Below, in pieces: positions 44,509 through 51,644 of a stretch of DNA of 64,000 bases; positions within the stretch are counted from its first letter, which is position 1; each line of letters opens with the position of its first letter. The notes below the pieces were generated by a model. That model was given only the letters and a program-made list of their open reading frames with translations. It made no database searches and had not been told where the DNA came from. Position numbers and translations under genes: made by a program. The stretch comes from Planctomycetota bacterium. GTDB taxonomy: Bacteria; Planctomycetota; UBA8742; UBA2392. Where the stretch lies: positions 1,798,001 through 1,862,000 of the forward strand of contig JADJRK010000001.1 of assembly GCA_016712285.1 (NCBI GenBank), given 5' to 3'.

Positions 44509-46113
44509 CTACTCCATCGCTTCGTCGATGTCGGGTTTCTTCTTTTCGGGCGGCTTGGCGTCTTTCTTTTCGCCCGTGGTTGGGTCTTTGGGTTTGTCTT
44601 CTTTCTCGTCCTTCTCTTTGCCGGTCGTGGACTTGCCCTTCTTGCCGAAGTAGACGGGCAGGTTGTCTTTCTCCAGGCACAGGATGATCGTCCAGTGCGC
44701 CGTGTTCCAGACACTGCCTAAATCCAGATCGTTGTTGCGGCCCATCTGCGCGCTTTCTTTCGTGGGCCGGCCCGTGAACGTGCCGTCGGGGCAGCGCAGC
44801 ATCGTGGCCTCGTGCCGCTGCGCCTTCCAGTACTCTTCCCACACCTTGCTGCCCTCACGATAGCTGGCGCATGCCGCGCTTAAGTGATGCATCGTCGGGC
44901 TTACGTGGCCGTCAATGATGTCGTTGAGCGTTGAGCGCATGAAGCCGACCATGCTCTTGTAGTACGCGTGGTCGTCGCGGCCCACGGCGCCGAACGCCAT
45001 GATCGCGCCGCCCGTGCGCCCGCAGTCGCCCCAGCCGACCTGCCCCGGCTGTGTGCTGTAACCGACGCCGCCCTTGCCTCCGCCGCACTTCTGGATGTAC
45101 GTGAGCATGGCCTCGATCTTGGTCTTGTCGACTTCAACGCCGTTGGCCATGCAGCCGCCGAGCGCGGCAACGCAGTAGTTGCTGACGATTTCGAGCTCAA
45201 GATAGTTCAGCGCGTTGGGGCCGCCGGGGCCGTGGGCGAACCCGCCACTGGCTTCCATGTTCTTGAGAATGGTCTCGGCGACCCACTTGAGCTTTTCGTC
45301 CAGGCCCTTCTGTGGTGACGCCGCCTGCACTTCGGCCAGAAAGATGCCGCCGTAGCCAATGCCCCAATTGGTCTGGTTCCAGTTCGCGCCGTTGCCTGCG
45401 GCGCGGGCGAACATCTCGTCTTCTTTGCCGATGTTTGATGCTACAAAGCTCGCGGCCTTGGCCACGTTGGCCTTGTACTTGCCCTTGGCGGCGGTGTTGC
45501 CGGCCGCGAGCATCGCCATGCCGCACAGGCTGGTCATCACCACGCGACCGTTGTCGCCTGACAGATGGCATTCCCAGCCGCCGTCACCCTGCTGCTGTTT
45601 GCCCAGGTATTCGAGCGCACTGTCTACGATGGCGTCGCGCATCTTGCCGCCGGGAAAGTCCTTGGCGTCTTTGCCGTAGCAGGGCACTTCGCACTCGATG
45701 GTGATGGTTTTGCCGGCGCGCTGGATGGTCAGCTTGACGACAGCATCTTTGGGTTTCTTCTGCGCCTCGGCGGCTTCAATGGCTTCGCCCAGTTCGTGAT
45801 AGGCGTCTGCGCCGAAACTCTTGGGCGCGCCGGTAATCACGTCGCCTACTTTGACGCCGCCCTTTTCGGCGGGCGCGCCGACGATCAGCTTCTGCACATT
45901 CAGGCCAGCCGGGCTCTTCTCGAGGGACGCCTTGCCGCCCAATGGCCCAAGGTTGTACAGGTCGCCCTCAGAGCCGCCGGGCATGCCGCCGGGGCGACCG
46001 GGCATGCGTCCGCCGCCTGGAATGGGTGGCCGCGGCTGTGCATGGATCAGAGTGACAGCCGCAAGCAAAGCCACGGCAAACAGCGGCAGTGAAACGCGAA
46101 ATGCGGTTCGCAT
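44509..46113 (-). CDS. Secreted PDZ domain plus prenyltransferase-like alpha/alpha toroid protein
   Basis: 534 residues; ATG 46113 has GGAG 8 nt upstream and a signal peptide follows (FRVSLPLFAVALLAAVTLIHAQ). A Gly/Pro-rich linker leads to a PDZ domain (PLGGKASLEKSPAGLNVQKL, KGGVKVGDVITGAP). The rest is an alpha/alpha toroid like squalene cyclase or prenyltransferase beta subunits: repeated QQQGDGGWECHLSGDNG, GGFAHGPGGPNALNYLELEI, GKGGVGYSTQPGQVGWGDCG. The C-terminal 60 residues are Lys/Glu/Pro-rich. Such toroid proteins of Planctomycetota are secreted and of unknown substrate; the residues typical for prenyl transfer (DxD) are not evident, so binding is more likely than catalysis. Confidence 0.78.
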   Translation of the reverse strand: MRTAFRVSLPLFAVALLAAVTLIHAQPRPPIPGGGRMPGRPGGMPGGSEGDLYNLGPLGGKASLEKSPAGLNVQKLIVGAPAEKGGVKVGDVITGAPKSFGADAYHELGEAIEAAEAQKKPKDAVVKLTIQRAGKTITIECEVPCYGKDAKDFPGGKMRDAIVDSALEYLGKQQQGDGGWECHLSGDNGRVVMTSLCGMAMLAAGNTAAKGKYKANVAKAASFVASNIGKEDEMFARAAGNGANWNQTNWGIGYGGIFLAEVQAASPQKGLDEKLKWVAETILKNMEASGGFAHGPGGPNALNYLELEIVSNYCVAALGGCMANGVEVDKTKIEAMLTYIQKCGGGKGGVGYSTQPGQVGWGDCGRTGGAIMAFGAVGRDDHAYYKSMVGFMRSTLNDIIDGHVSPTMHHLSAACASYREGSKVWEEYWKAQRHEATMLRCPDGTFTGRPTKESAQMGRNNDLDLGSVWNTAHWTIILCLEKDNLPVYFGKKGKSTTGKEKDEKEDKPKDPTTGEKKDAKPPEKKKPDIDEAME

Positions 46114-46186
46114 GAAAGGAACTCCGGAGTTGCCCAGCTTCAAGGGATAGTGGTGCGGTCGCGGGCAAACTAACGCGGAAAGCTGT

Positions 46187-46228
46187 GGGTTCCGGGTTCC
46201 GAGTTCCGGGTTCTGAGTTCTGAGTTTG
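46187..46228. repeat. Six tandem heptamers GRGTTCY
   Basis: GGGTTCC, GGGTTCC, GAGTTCC, GGGTTCT, GAGTTCT, GAGTTTG in a row between the PDZ/toroid gene and nrdR. The 7-bp period and purine/pyrimidine variation recall the heptamers at 5626-5709. Confidence 0.8.
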
Positions 46229-46414
46229 GATACAAGACGCGTGTTCCGCTTTGTCGGTATGCCCCTGCCCCATTGCCCGCTCAAACCTGAGCTTGCGCTT
46301 ATGGGTGTCCAGTTTGGCTTTGGCGTGGATTGCCTTGCGCGGCTTGTACCCCTACACGAACGACACAATCGAGACTGCGGCGAATTTACCCCCAGTCTAT
46401 TGTGGTGCAGCCGT

Positions 46415-46432
46415 ACAATTCTGTGGAATTGT
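46415..46432. promoter_or_regulatory. Inverted repeat upstream of nrdR
   Basis: ACAATTC-TGTG-GAATTGT, 47 nt before the nrdR ATG. Could be an operator. It does not match the usual NrdR box (ACACWATATAWTGTGT-like). The gap 46114-46478 otherwise holds the heptamers. Confidence 0.35.
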
Positions 46433-46478
46433 GACACAGGCTGTCTAGGATGCTACTGACGCACTACAGGTTGAGCCT

Positions 46479-46922
46479 ATGCGCTGTCCGTTTTGCAATG
46501 TCGACAATGACAAGGTGGTCGATTCGCGCTCAAGCAGCGATGGTGGCGTCGTGCGCCGACGTCGCGAGTGCCTGGCGTGCAGCAAGCGCTTTACCACGTA
46601 TGAGCGCATTGAAGAAACGCCCCTGCGCGTGGTGAAAAAAGACGGCAGCCGCGCGCCCTTTGACCGCGAGAAAATCCGCCACGGCATCCAGCGCGCATGT
46701 GAAAAACGTCCGGTCAGCGCCGCCCAGATTGACGAAGTGGTGGCCGAGATCGACAACGAGATCAGCCGCAAGTACGACCGCGAAGTACCCACGCGGGTGA
46801 TTGGCGAAATGGTGATGGAAGGGCTGAAGCGCCTCGACAAGGTCGCCTACGTGCGCTTCGCCAGCGTCTATCGCGAGTTCAAGGATCTCGAAGACTTCGT
46901 GGCCGCGGTCAAGGGCGCGTAA
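46479..46922 (+). CDS. nrdR: Transcriptional regulator NrdR
   Basis: 147 residues, the normal NrdR size. Zinc ribbon C3-P-F-C6 and C31-L-A-C34 in MRCPFCNVDNDKVVDSR and RRRECLACSKRFTTYE, then an ATP-cone (RVVKKDGSRAPFDREKIRHG, FASVYREFKDLEDF). It represses ribonucleotide reductase genes according to ATP/dATP balance. No nrd genes are in the window, so its targets lie elsewhere. Followed 6 nt later by the zinc-ribbon membrane protein. Confidence 0.96.
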   Translation: MRCPFCNVDNDKVVDSRSSSDGGVVRRRRECLACSKRFTTYERIEETPLRVVKKDGSRAPFDREKIRHGIQRACEKRPVSAAQIDEVVAEIDNEISRKYDREVPTRVIGEMVMEGLKRLDKVAYVRFASVYREFKDLEDFVAAVKGA

Positions 46923-46928
46923 GCGTCC

Positions 46929-48365
46929 ATGCAGCTGACCTGCGAAAACTGCGGCGCCGAGTTTGAACCCGGCCGGGTCAGCCGCAAGCATCGCTTTGCT
47001 GTCTGCACTTTCTGCGGCACCCTGCACAATATCACGCTGATCACAGCCAAGCGCGCCGGGCGCGAGTACGTGCCGCCGCCGCTGTTTCTGCCGGACGGCC
47101 TGACGGTTGAAAACCTGCCCGACGGCGTTCGCATGACCTTTCGCGAGCGCAACCCAACAGTACCCATCGGCGCGGCAGTTGCCTTCATGTTCGGCGGCGT
47201 GTTCGTGTTCACGGGCCTGTGGGCCTGGATTCTGAAGCCCCATTATGTGAGTAATCGCCTGGTGTGGCAGGTGGTGAACCTGCTGACTGTGCCGGTCATT
47301 CTTTACGGCGTCTACCTCACGATTGCGATGCTGGTCAATCGCGTCGAGGTGCTTGTGACGAACAAAGAAATCGTTTCCCGCAAGCGGCCACTGCCCGGCC
47401 TTGCGGGCTCACGGGTTGCGCTGGCGAGCATCAAGTCTGTGCACGCACGCAGCCGGCGCATTTCGAAAGAGAACAAGCGCAAGGAGTACTCGCTTCAACT
47501 GGTCTCCGGGGATGACCTGGTGTTCAACATTGGCGCAGGCTACGACGAACCGGAAATTGCCGACGCGATCAAGCACTTCGTCATGCAGGCGCTTGGCCTG
47601 GAGGCGCGCCCGGCCACTGTGGAACCGCCAAAGGGACAGACCCGGGTGTTGCACGCACAGGTTCGCGAAGTCAAAGCGCCCGCAAAGATTGAACTGTCGT
47701 GCAGATCATGCGGCGCGCCGATACCGCTGCGCGAGATTCGCAAAGAGCTGCTGGCTGCACGCTGCGCCCAATGCGGCGTTGTGCAGGATGCGCGGGCGTT
47801 TCTGCGTCACGGCATCGTCCGGCCGCGGCGCAATCCCGGCTTTAGTGAACACTGGACTGTCGATGTGGGGCCGGGGCACCTCGTTGCAGGTACGGTGGCG
47901 CACTGGCACCAGCAACGCGAGCTGTTGGCCTGGTTTGTCCCCTCTGCACTGCCGACCCTGGCGCTGATTCCGCTGGCCTTGTTTGGATACTGGCTGCTGT
48001 TCTGTCTTTTGGTGCCGATCACAATCTTCTCGGCAATCTTCGGCTACACATTGTGGGAAGGACTTCAAACGCGGCGCATCGCAGTCAACGCCAATGGCAT
48101 CATGATCCAGCGCGGGCCGCTGCGCGCGCTTCGAAGCCACACACTCGGCATCCACGAAGCCGCGCAGGTTGTCAGCCTGTCGCCGCGTGACCCCAAGGCC
48201 ACCACGGGTTATGGCTTGATGCTGATTACCCGCGATCACCAACGGGTGCCGCTGCTTGACGGCCTGCACGACTGGGAGCACGTGCTTTACCTTGAGCAGG
48301 AGATCGAGCGCCTGCTGAACATCCGCGACACAGCCGTGCCGGCTGCCCGCCGCCCCGTCGGCTAG
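46929..48365 (+). CDS. Membrane protein with two zinc-ribbon/TM/PH-like halves (478 aa)
   Basis: The N-terminal half has a zinc ribbon (CENCGAEF...CTFCG), two helices (PIGAAVAFMFGGVFVFTGLW, VVNLLTVPVILYGVYLTIAM) and a beta-rich PH-like segment (VLVTNKEIVSRKRPLPGLAG). The second half repeats the plan: CRSCGAPIPLREI...CAQCG, two helices (LPTLALIPLALFGYWLLFCL, LVPITIFSAIFGYTLWEGL) and another PH-like part (IAVNANGIMIQRGPLRALRS). This looks like an internal duplication. Probably cotranscribed with nrdR. Function unknown. Confidence 0.7.
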   Translation: MQLTCENCGAEFEPGRVSRKHRFAVCTFCGTLHNITLITAKRAGREYVPPPLFLPDGLTVENLPDGVRMTFRERNPTVPIGAAVAFMFGGVFVFTGLWAWILKPHYVSNRLVWQVVNLLTVPVILYGVYLTIAMLVNRVEVLVTNKEIVSRKRPLPGLAGSRVALASIKSVHARSRRISKENKRKEYSLQLVSGDDLVFNIGAGYDEPEIADAIKHFVMQALGLEARPATVEPPKGQTRVLHAQVREVKAPAKIELSCRSCGAPIPLREIRKELLAARCAQCGVVQDARAFLRHGIVRPRRNPGFSEHWTVDVGPGHLVAGTVAHWHQQRELLAWFVPSALPTLALIPLALFGYWLLFCLLVPITIFSAIFGYTLWEGLQTRRIAVNANGIMIQRGPLRALRSHTLGIHEAAQVVSLSPRDPKATTGYGLMLITRDHQRVPLLDGLHDWEHVLYLEQEIERLLNIRDTAVPAARRPVG

Positions 48366-48796
48366 GCTCTGGCATGTTTTAGCGCAAATGCCCGGATCCG
48401 CCGCGTGCGCTCCTCGGTGTCCGGGTGCGTGACCTCAAGCGGCGGCGGCGGGCTCACGCGGTCCGTTAGACCGGTTTGGGTTGAGTCAGCGCTTTTCTCT
48501 GAAGATTGCGTGGCGGACGCCAATTCACGGACTCTCAGCGCCCGTTCGACTGCTTCGCGAGGAGGCTCGGTTTGCGGCAGCGGAGAAACAACTCGCGGAC
48601 GCTTTAGCCGCACGGTGCTGATCTCGAAGGCGGGCAACTCCATTCTTGGGACCGGCGGGTTCGGCGAGAAAATGCGAAACTGGTCGCTCTCTGCCGCGAA
48701 GTCGCCTCCACGCAAGAACACGAACGCGAATGCCGCGGCAAAGACCGCCATCAGCAGCACGCCGAATGCAGCCAATATCAACAACTCCCACGCCAT
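48362..48796 (-). CDS. Single-pass membrane protein (144 aa)
   Basis: One N-terminal helix (LLILAAFGVLLMAVFAAAFAFVFL) and a Pro/Arg/Ser-rich tail. The stop codon overlaps that of the convergent 46929 gene. No family; low-complexity tail lowers confidence. Confidence 0.5.
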   Translation of the reverse strand: MAWELLILAAFGVLLMAVFAAAFAFVFLRGGDFAAESDQFRIFSPNPPVPRMELPAFEISTVRLKRPRVVSPLPQTEPPREAVERALRVRELASATQSSEKSADSTQTGLTDRVSPPPPLEVTHPDTEERTRRIRAFALKHARA

Positions 48797-48834
48797 ACCA
48801 TGATTGAACGGCGCGATGCCACGAGGCGACTACG

Positions 48835-48861
48835 AAAAAGCCCGGCACGTTCGTGCCGGGC
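48835..48861 (-). terminator. Intrinsic terminator
   Basis: GCCCGGCAC-GAAC-GTGCCGGGC followed by TTTTTC on the minus strand, just after the DUF1579 gene. Confidence 0.88.
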
Positions 48862-48877
48862 CCTTTGCGTGCTGTTG

Positions 48878-49489
48878 CTACTTTTTGCGGGTGTAGGTCA
48901 CTTCCATCATCTTCATCTCGGGCATGTCGCCGTAGCTGCCCCACATCTCAAGCAGTGCTTCGTCCTTGCTCTTGCGGGTGTTCGTGAGCCGCTCTTTGAT
49001 TTTCATGTCGCCCAGGCCTTTTTCCACGTACTCGGCGCTGAGCGTGATGACCTTGTTCTCATTGCTGCGCTGGCCCTTGAACACGTGCATGCCCGTGCCC
49101 ATGTTCCCGACGTACATCGCCGAGAATTCCTTGGCGCTGTTGTCGTAGCCAATCAGCCCGACCATCTTCATTTCCACGCCGCTATCGCCCATGGTGATCG
49201 TCATTTCTTCAGCCAGGTAGCGGTCGAACATCATCTTCAGGCGCGCGCTGCCCTTCACTGCCGTTTCCACGGGTTTGCCGTCCTCGCCCGGGCTCCACAT
49301 CTTGCCCGAGATTTCCCAGTCGCCTGCCTCTTCGGCCAGCCACTTGTGCTCTTCGCCGGGCGTGTGCAGCTTCGCCCACGGGTCTTCGGGCGGTGCTTCC
49401 TCGCCGCCTTCCTGCGAAAACACCGGCGCCAATCCGATTGCCAGGAGCACGAGCACGCTGGCTGCCATTGTCCATATAAAGTTCTTCAT
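48878..49489 (-). CDS. Secreted DUF1579-like protein
   Basis: 203 residues. A signal peptide (FIWTMAASVLVLLAIGLAPVFSQ) precedes a lipocalin-like DUF1579 domain: LAEEAGDWEISGKMWSPGED, ARLKMMFDRYLAEEMTITMG and MVGLIGYDNSAKEFSAMYVG, ending YGDMPEMKMMEVTYTRKK. AAGGAG lies 6 nt before the ATG. DUF1579 proteins are common in Planctomycetota and of unknown function. It ends at a strong terminator. Confidence 0.82.
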   Translation of the reverse strand: MKNFIWTMAASVLVLLAIGLAPVFSQEGGEEAPPEDPWAKLHTPGEEHKWLAEEAGDWEISGKMWSPGEDGKPVETAVKGSARLKMMFDRYLAEEMTITMGDSGVEMKMVGLIGYDNSAKEFSAMYVGNMGTGMHVFKGQRSNENKVITLSAEYVEKGLGDMKIKERLTNTRKSKDEALLEMWGSYGDMPEMKMMEVTYTRKK

Positions 49490-49560
49490 GTTGTTCTCCT
49501 TTGAGTTGCGTCTGCAACCAGTGATAATGACGCCTACAGGACGCGTAAAGATACGCCGAA

Positions 49561-49593
49561 AGAAAAACCGGACGCACGTGTGTGCGTCCGGTT
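49561..49593 (-). terminator. Intrinsic terminator of the KamA-like gene
   Basis: AACCGGACGCAC-ACAC-GTGCGTCCGGTT followed by TTTCTTTC on the minus strand. Confidence 0.88.
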
Positions 49594-49610
49594 CGGTTGC
49601 TTTTGCTGAT

Positions 49611-51059
49611 TTACGACAGATCAGGGCGTTCGTGCTCGCCGGTTTCGACGTTGCTGCCCAGCCCGCGCTCAGGCTCAGGAATGTTGATACGCCAGGTTTC
49701 TTCCAGCGCCTCTACTTCTGTTGGCAGCCAGACTCGACCCTCGCCGGTGCTGCGCATGGCGCGCATTTCGGCTTCAAAGAAGAACTCCTTTTCGCCAAAC
49801 GCCGGTTTCAGGTCGTCCATCCATGTGGCCCGGCTGTCGAACCGGGCGAAGAACACGCGATTGGTCCAGGCCGGGTCGCGGGCCTGCACGAACTTGAGCA
49901 CGAACACTTTCTCGCCGTGGACGTCGGCAATGCCGTCGATCATGACCTTGCCCGGCGTGCAGCTCATGCTCGGGCCGCGCACGGTGCGCGCCAAGCCGGT
50001 CACCTGTCGATATGCCTCGGTGAATATCTCGTAGGCGCGCCACAGCGGCACCTCAAAGTAGCCACGCGCGCCGGTGTCGCGCTCGACAAACATGTAGTAC
50101 GGCACGGCGCCCAGCCTGATCTGCAAGCGCCACATGTGCGCCCAGTTGTCGGGGTTGTCGTTGACATGCCGGATCAGCGGCGCCTGGCAACGCACCGTGG
50201 CGCCGGCATCACGCAGCCGCTTGACGGCAAGCTGGGCGACTTCGGTTTCAAGTTCGCGCTGGATGCTGTAGTGGGCCATGATGGCGCAGTCTCGGCCGGC
50301 TGCGCGAACCTCGCCCAGCAGCTTCAACAGGTCGTCTGCGTCTTCGCCGTGGGTGAAGCGGTAGGGCCAGTACGCGGGGGCCTTGGTGCCGATGCGAATG
50401 CTGGCCACGTGGTCCAGCTCAGGAATCAGCAACGGTTCAATGTACTGGCGCAGCAGCTCGGTGCGCATGACCATGGGGTCGCCGCCGGTGAACAGCACGC
50501 TGGTGACTTCTTTGTGCTGCTTGAGGTACTCCACCAGGCCTGCAACCTCTTTGCTGGCAAACTTCATGTCGTCGAGCCCGACGAACTGCGGCCAGCGGAA
50601 GCAGTAGGTGCAATACGCGTGGCACGTCTGGCCCGCCATCGGGAAGAACAGGACTGTTTCGCGATACTTGTGCTGCATGCCCGGCACGGCATGGCCGTGC
50701 TCGTGGGGAACATTGAGGCTCTTCTGGCCCGCGGGGTGCGGGTTCAGGCTGTACTGGATGCGCTTGACTTCGGGCGCAAGCTCTGACGCGGGCGCGTTGC
50801 GACGCACCATGCCCGCAATGATTTCAAAGTCCTCGCGTCGCAGCATGTCCTGCTGCGGAAACGTCAGCTGGAACATGGGATCGTCTGGCACGTTGTCCCA
50901 GTTGATCAGTTCTTCCAGCACGTAGTTGTTCACTTTGAACGGCAACACGTGCGCGACGGCCTTCATGGCAAGGCGCTGCTCTTCACTCAGCTTGGCCAGC
51001 TGCGGAACGCTGTCCAGCGAGGCACGTGTGAACACCTTGAACTTGCGTTCTTCGATCAT
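49611..51059 (-). CDS. KamA-family radical SAM aminomutase
   Basis: 482 residues. A strong AAAGGAGG lies 5 nt before ATG 51059. The Fe-S/SAM cluster motif is C146-HAY-C150-TY-C153 (GQTCHAYCTYCFRWP), and VLFTGGDPMVMRTELLRQYI carries the GGDP SAM-contact motif. The C-terminal PLP-lysine region reads SMSCTPGKVMIDG where lysine 2,3-aminomutases have APGGGGKIP-like sequence. It may make beta-lysine (compatible solute) or modify another amino acid; EF-P modification by EpmB is possible, but no efp, epmA or acetyltransferase lies nearby. Longer than EpmB (about 340), near lysine 2,3-aminomutase (about 420-480). Confidence 0.85.
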   Translation of the reverse strand: MIEERKFKVFTRASLDSVPQLAKLSEEQRLAMKAVAHVLPFKVNNYVLEELINWDNVPDDPMFQLTFPQQDMLRREDFEIIAGMVRRNAPASELAPEVKRIQYSLNPHPAGQKSLNVPHEHGHAVPGMQHKYRETVLFFPMAGQTCHAYCTYCFRWPQFVGLDDMKFASKEVAGLVEYLKQHKEVTSVLFTGGDPMVMRTELLRQYIEPLLIPELDHVASIRIGTKAPAYWPYRFTHGEDADDLLKLLGEVRAAGRDCAIMAHYSIQRELETEVAQLAVKRLRDAGATVRCQAPLIRHVNDNPDNWAHMWRLQIRLGAVPYYMFVERDTGARGYFEVPLWRAYEIFTEAYRQVTGLARTVRGPSMSCTPGKVMIDGIADVHGEKVFVLKFVQARDPAWTNRVFFARFDSRATWMDDLKPAFGEKEFFFEAEMRAMRSTGEGRVWLPTEVEALEETWRINIPEPERGLGSNVETGEHERPDLS

Positions 51060-51336
51060 CGAACCTCCTTTCGCATCTTGACCGGCGACGAAGACACGCT
51101 GGTGCGAGAGCACAGCATTCGCCCGGTCTTCGGCCAGGTCCTAAGTCAGGTCTGTCTGTTCTGGGCGGCTGGCGCTGATCTGGCGTGAGGCCGGCCGTAC
51201 TGCAATGCCGCGGTGCGCGGCTGTTCTGGCGAGCACACTGTAACCGGGCCCTGCGCACGGTGTCAAGGACAATCGCGTAAGTTACGAAACTAAAATGACT
51301 TGGGAATGGCTCTGCAGGCTCAGACTGCGCCAGCTC

Positions 51337-51348
51337 TTGACGCGTCAA
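51337..51348. promoter_or_regulatory. TTGACGCGTCAA palindrome in the KamA to 44-aa gene gap
   Basis: A perfect 12-bp palindrome about 100 nt before the 44-aa gene, followed by AGTTG-TTCAC-CAACT. The gap 51060-51446 holds no gene. Possible operator, weak evidence. Confidence 0.3.
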
Positions 51349-51446
51349 TGATCGTAGGGGTGTGTCAGTTGTTCACCAACTATTAAGAACTCCCCCACCG
51401 CCGAATGTGTGTCGCACTGCCCGCTATGCTTTTTGCGGAGGTTGCA

Positions 51447-51581
51447 ATGTTCAAACACGTCCACATTGAGCAAACCGCCGACGGCCACTGGGCCGTCGTG
51501 CAGGAATCGATTGAGGGTGAACGCACCACACTGGGCACATTCCCCAGCTACCAGGAAGCTGAAGCCGCCGCCCGTCCCTGA
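51447..51581 (+). CDS. Small protein (44 aa)
   Basis: GGAGG lies 5 nt before the ATG, and a terminator hairpin follows the stop by 13 nt, so the gene is bounded by clean signals. The peptide MFKHVHIEQTADGHWAVVQE..TFPSYQEAEAAARP has the form of a short beta hairpin then helix, as in small single-domain proteins (HicB-like fold starts similarly). No partner toxin gene is present. Family uncertain. Confidence 0.6.
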   Translation: MFKHVHIEQTADGHWAVVQESIEGERTTLGTFPSYQEAEAAARP

Positions 51582-51594
51582 CCCCGTGCAGGAG

Positions 51595-51620
51595 AAGGGC
51601 CCGCACAAAGGCGGGCCCTT
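51595..51620. terminator. Bidirectional hairpin terminator
   Basis: AAGGGCCCGC and GCGGGCCCTT form a 10-bp stem with a 6-nt loop between the 44-aa gene and the convergent anti-sigma/LRR gene. Confidence 0.7.
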
Positions 51621-51644
51621 GGAGTGAAGGAGGGGCAGGTGGCG

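Noticed and set aside
46415..46432. NrdR box
   Set aside because: ACAATTC-TGTG-GAATTGT lacks the central AT-rich consensus of NrdR boxes and is single, not paired.
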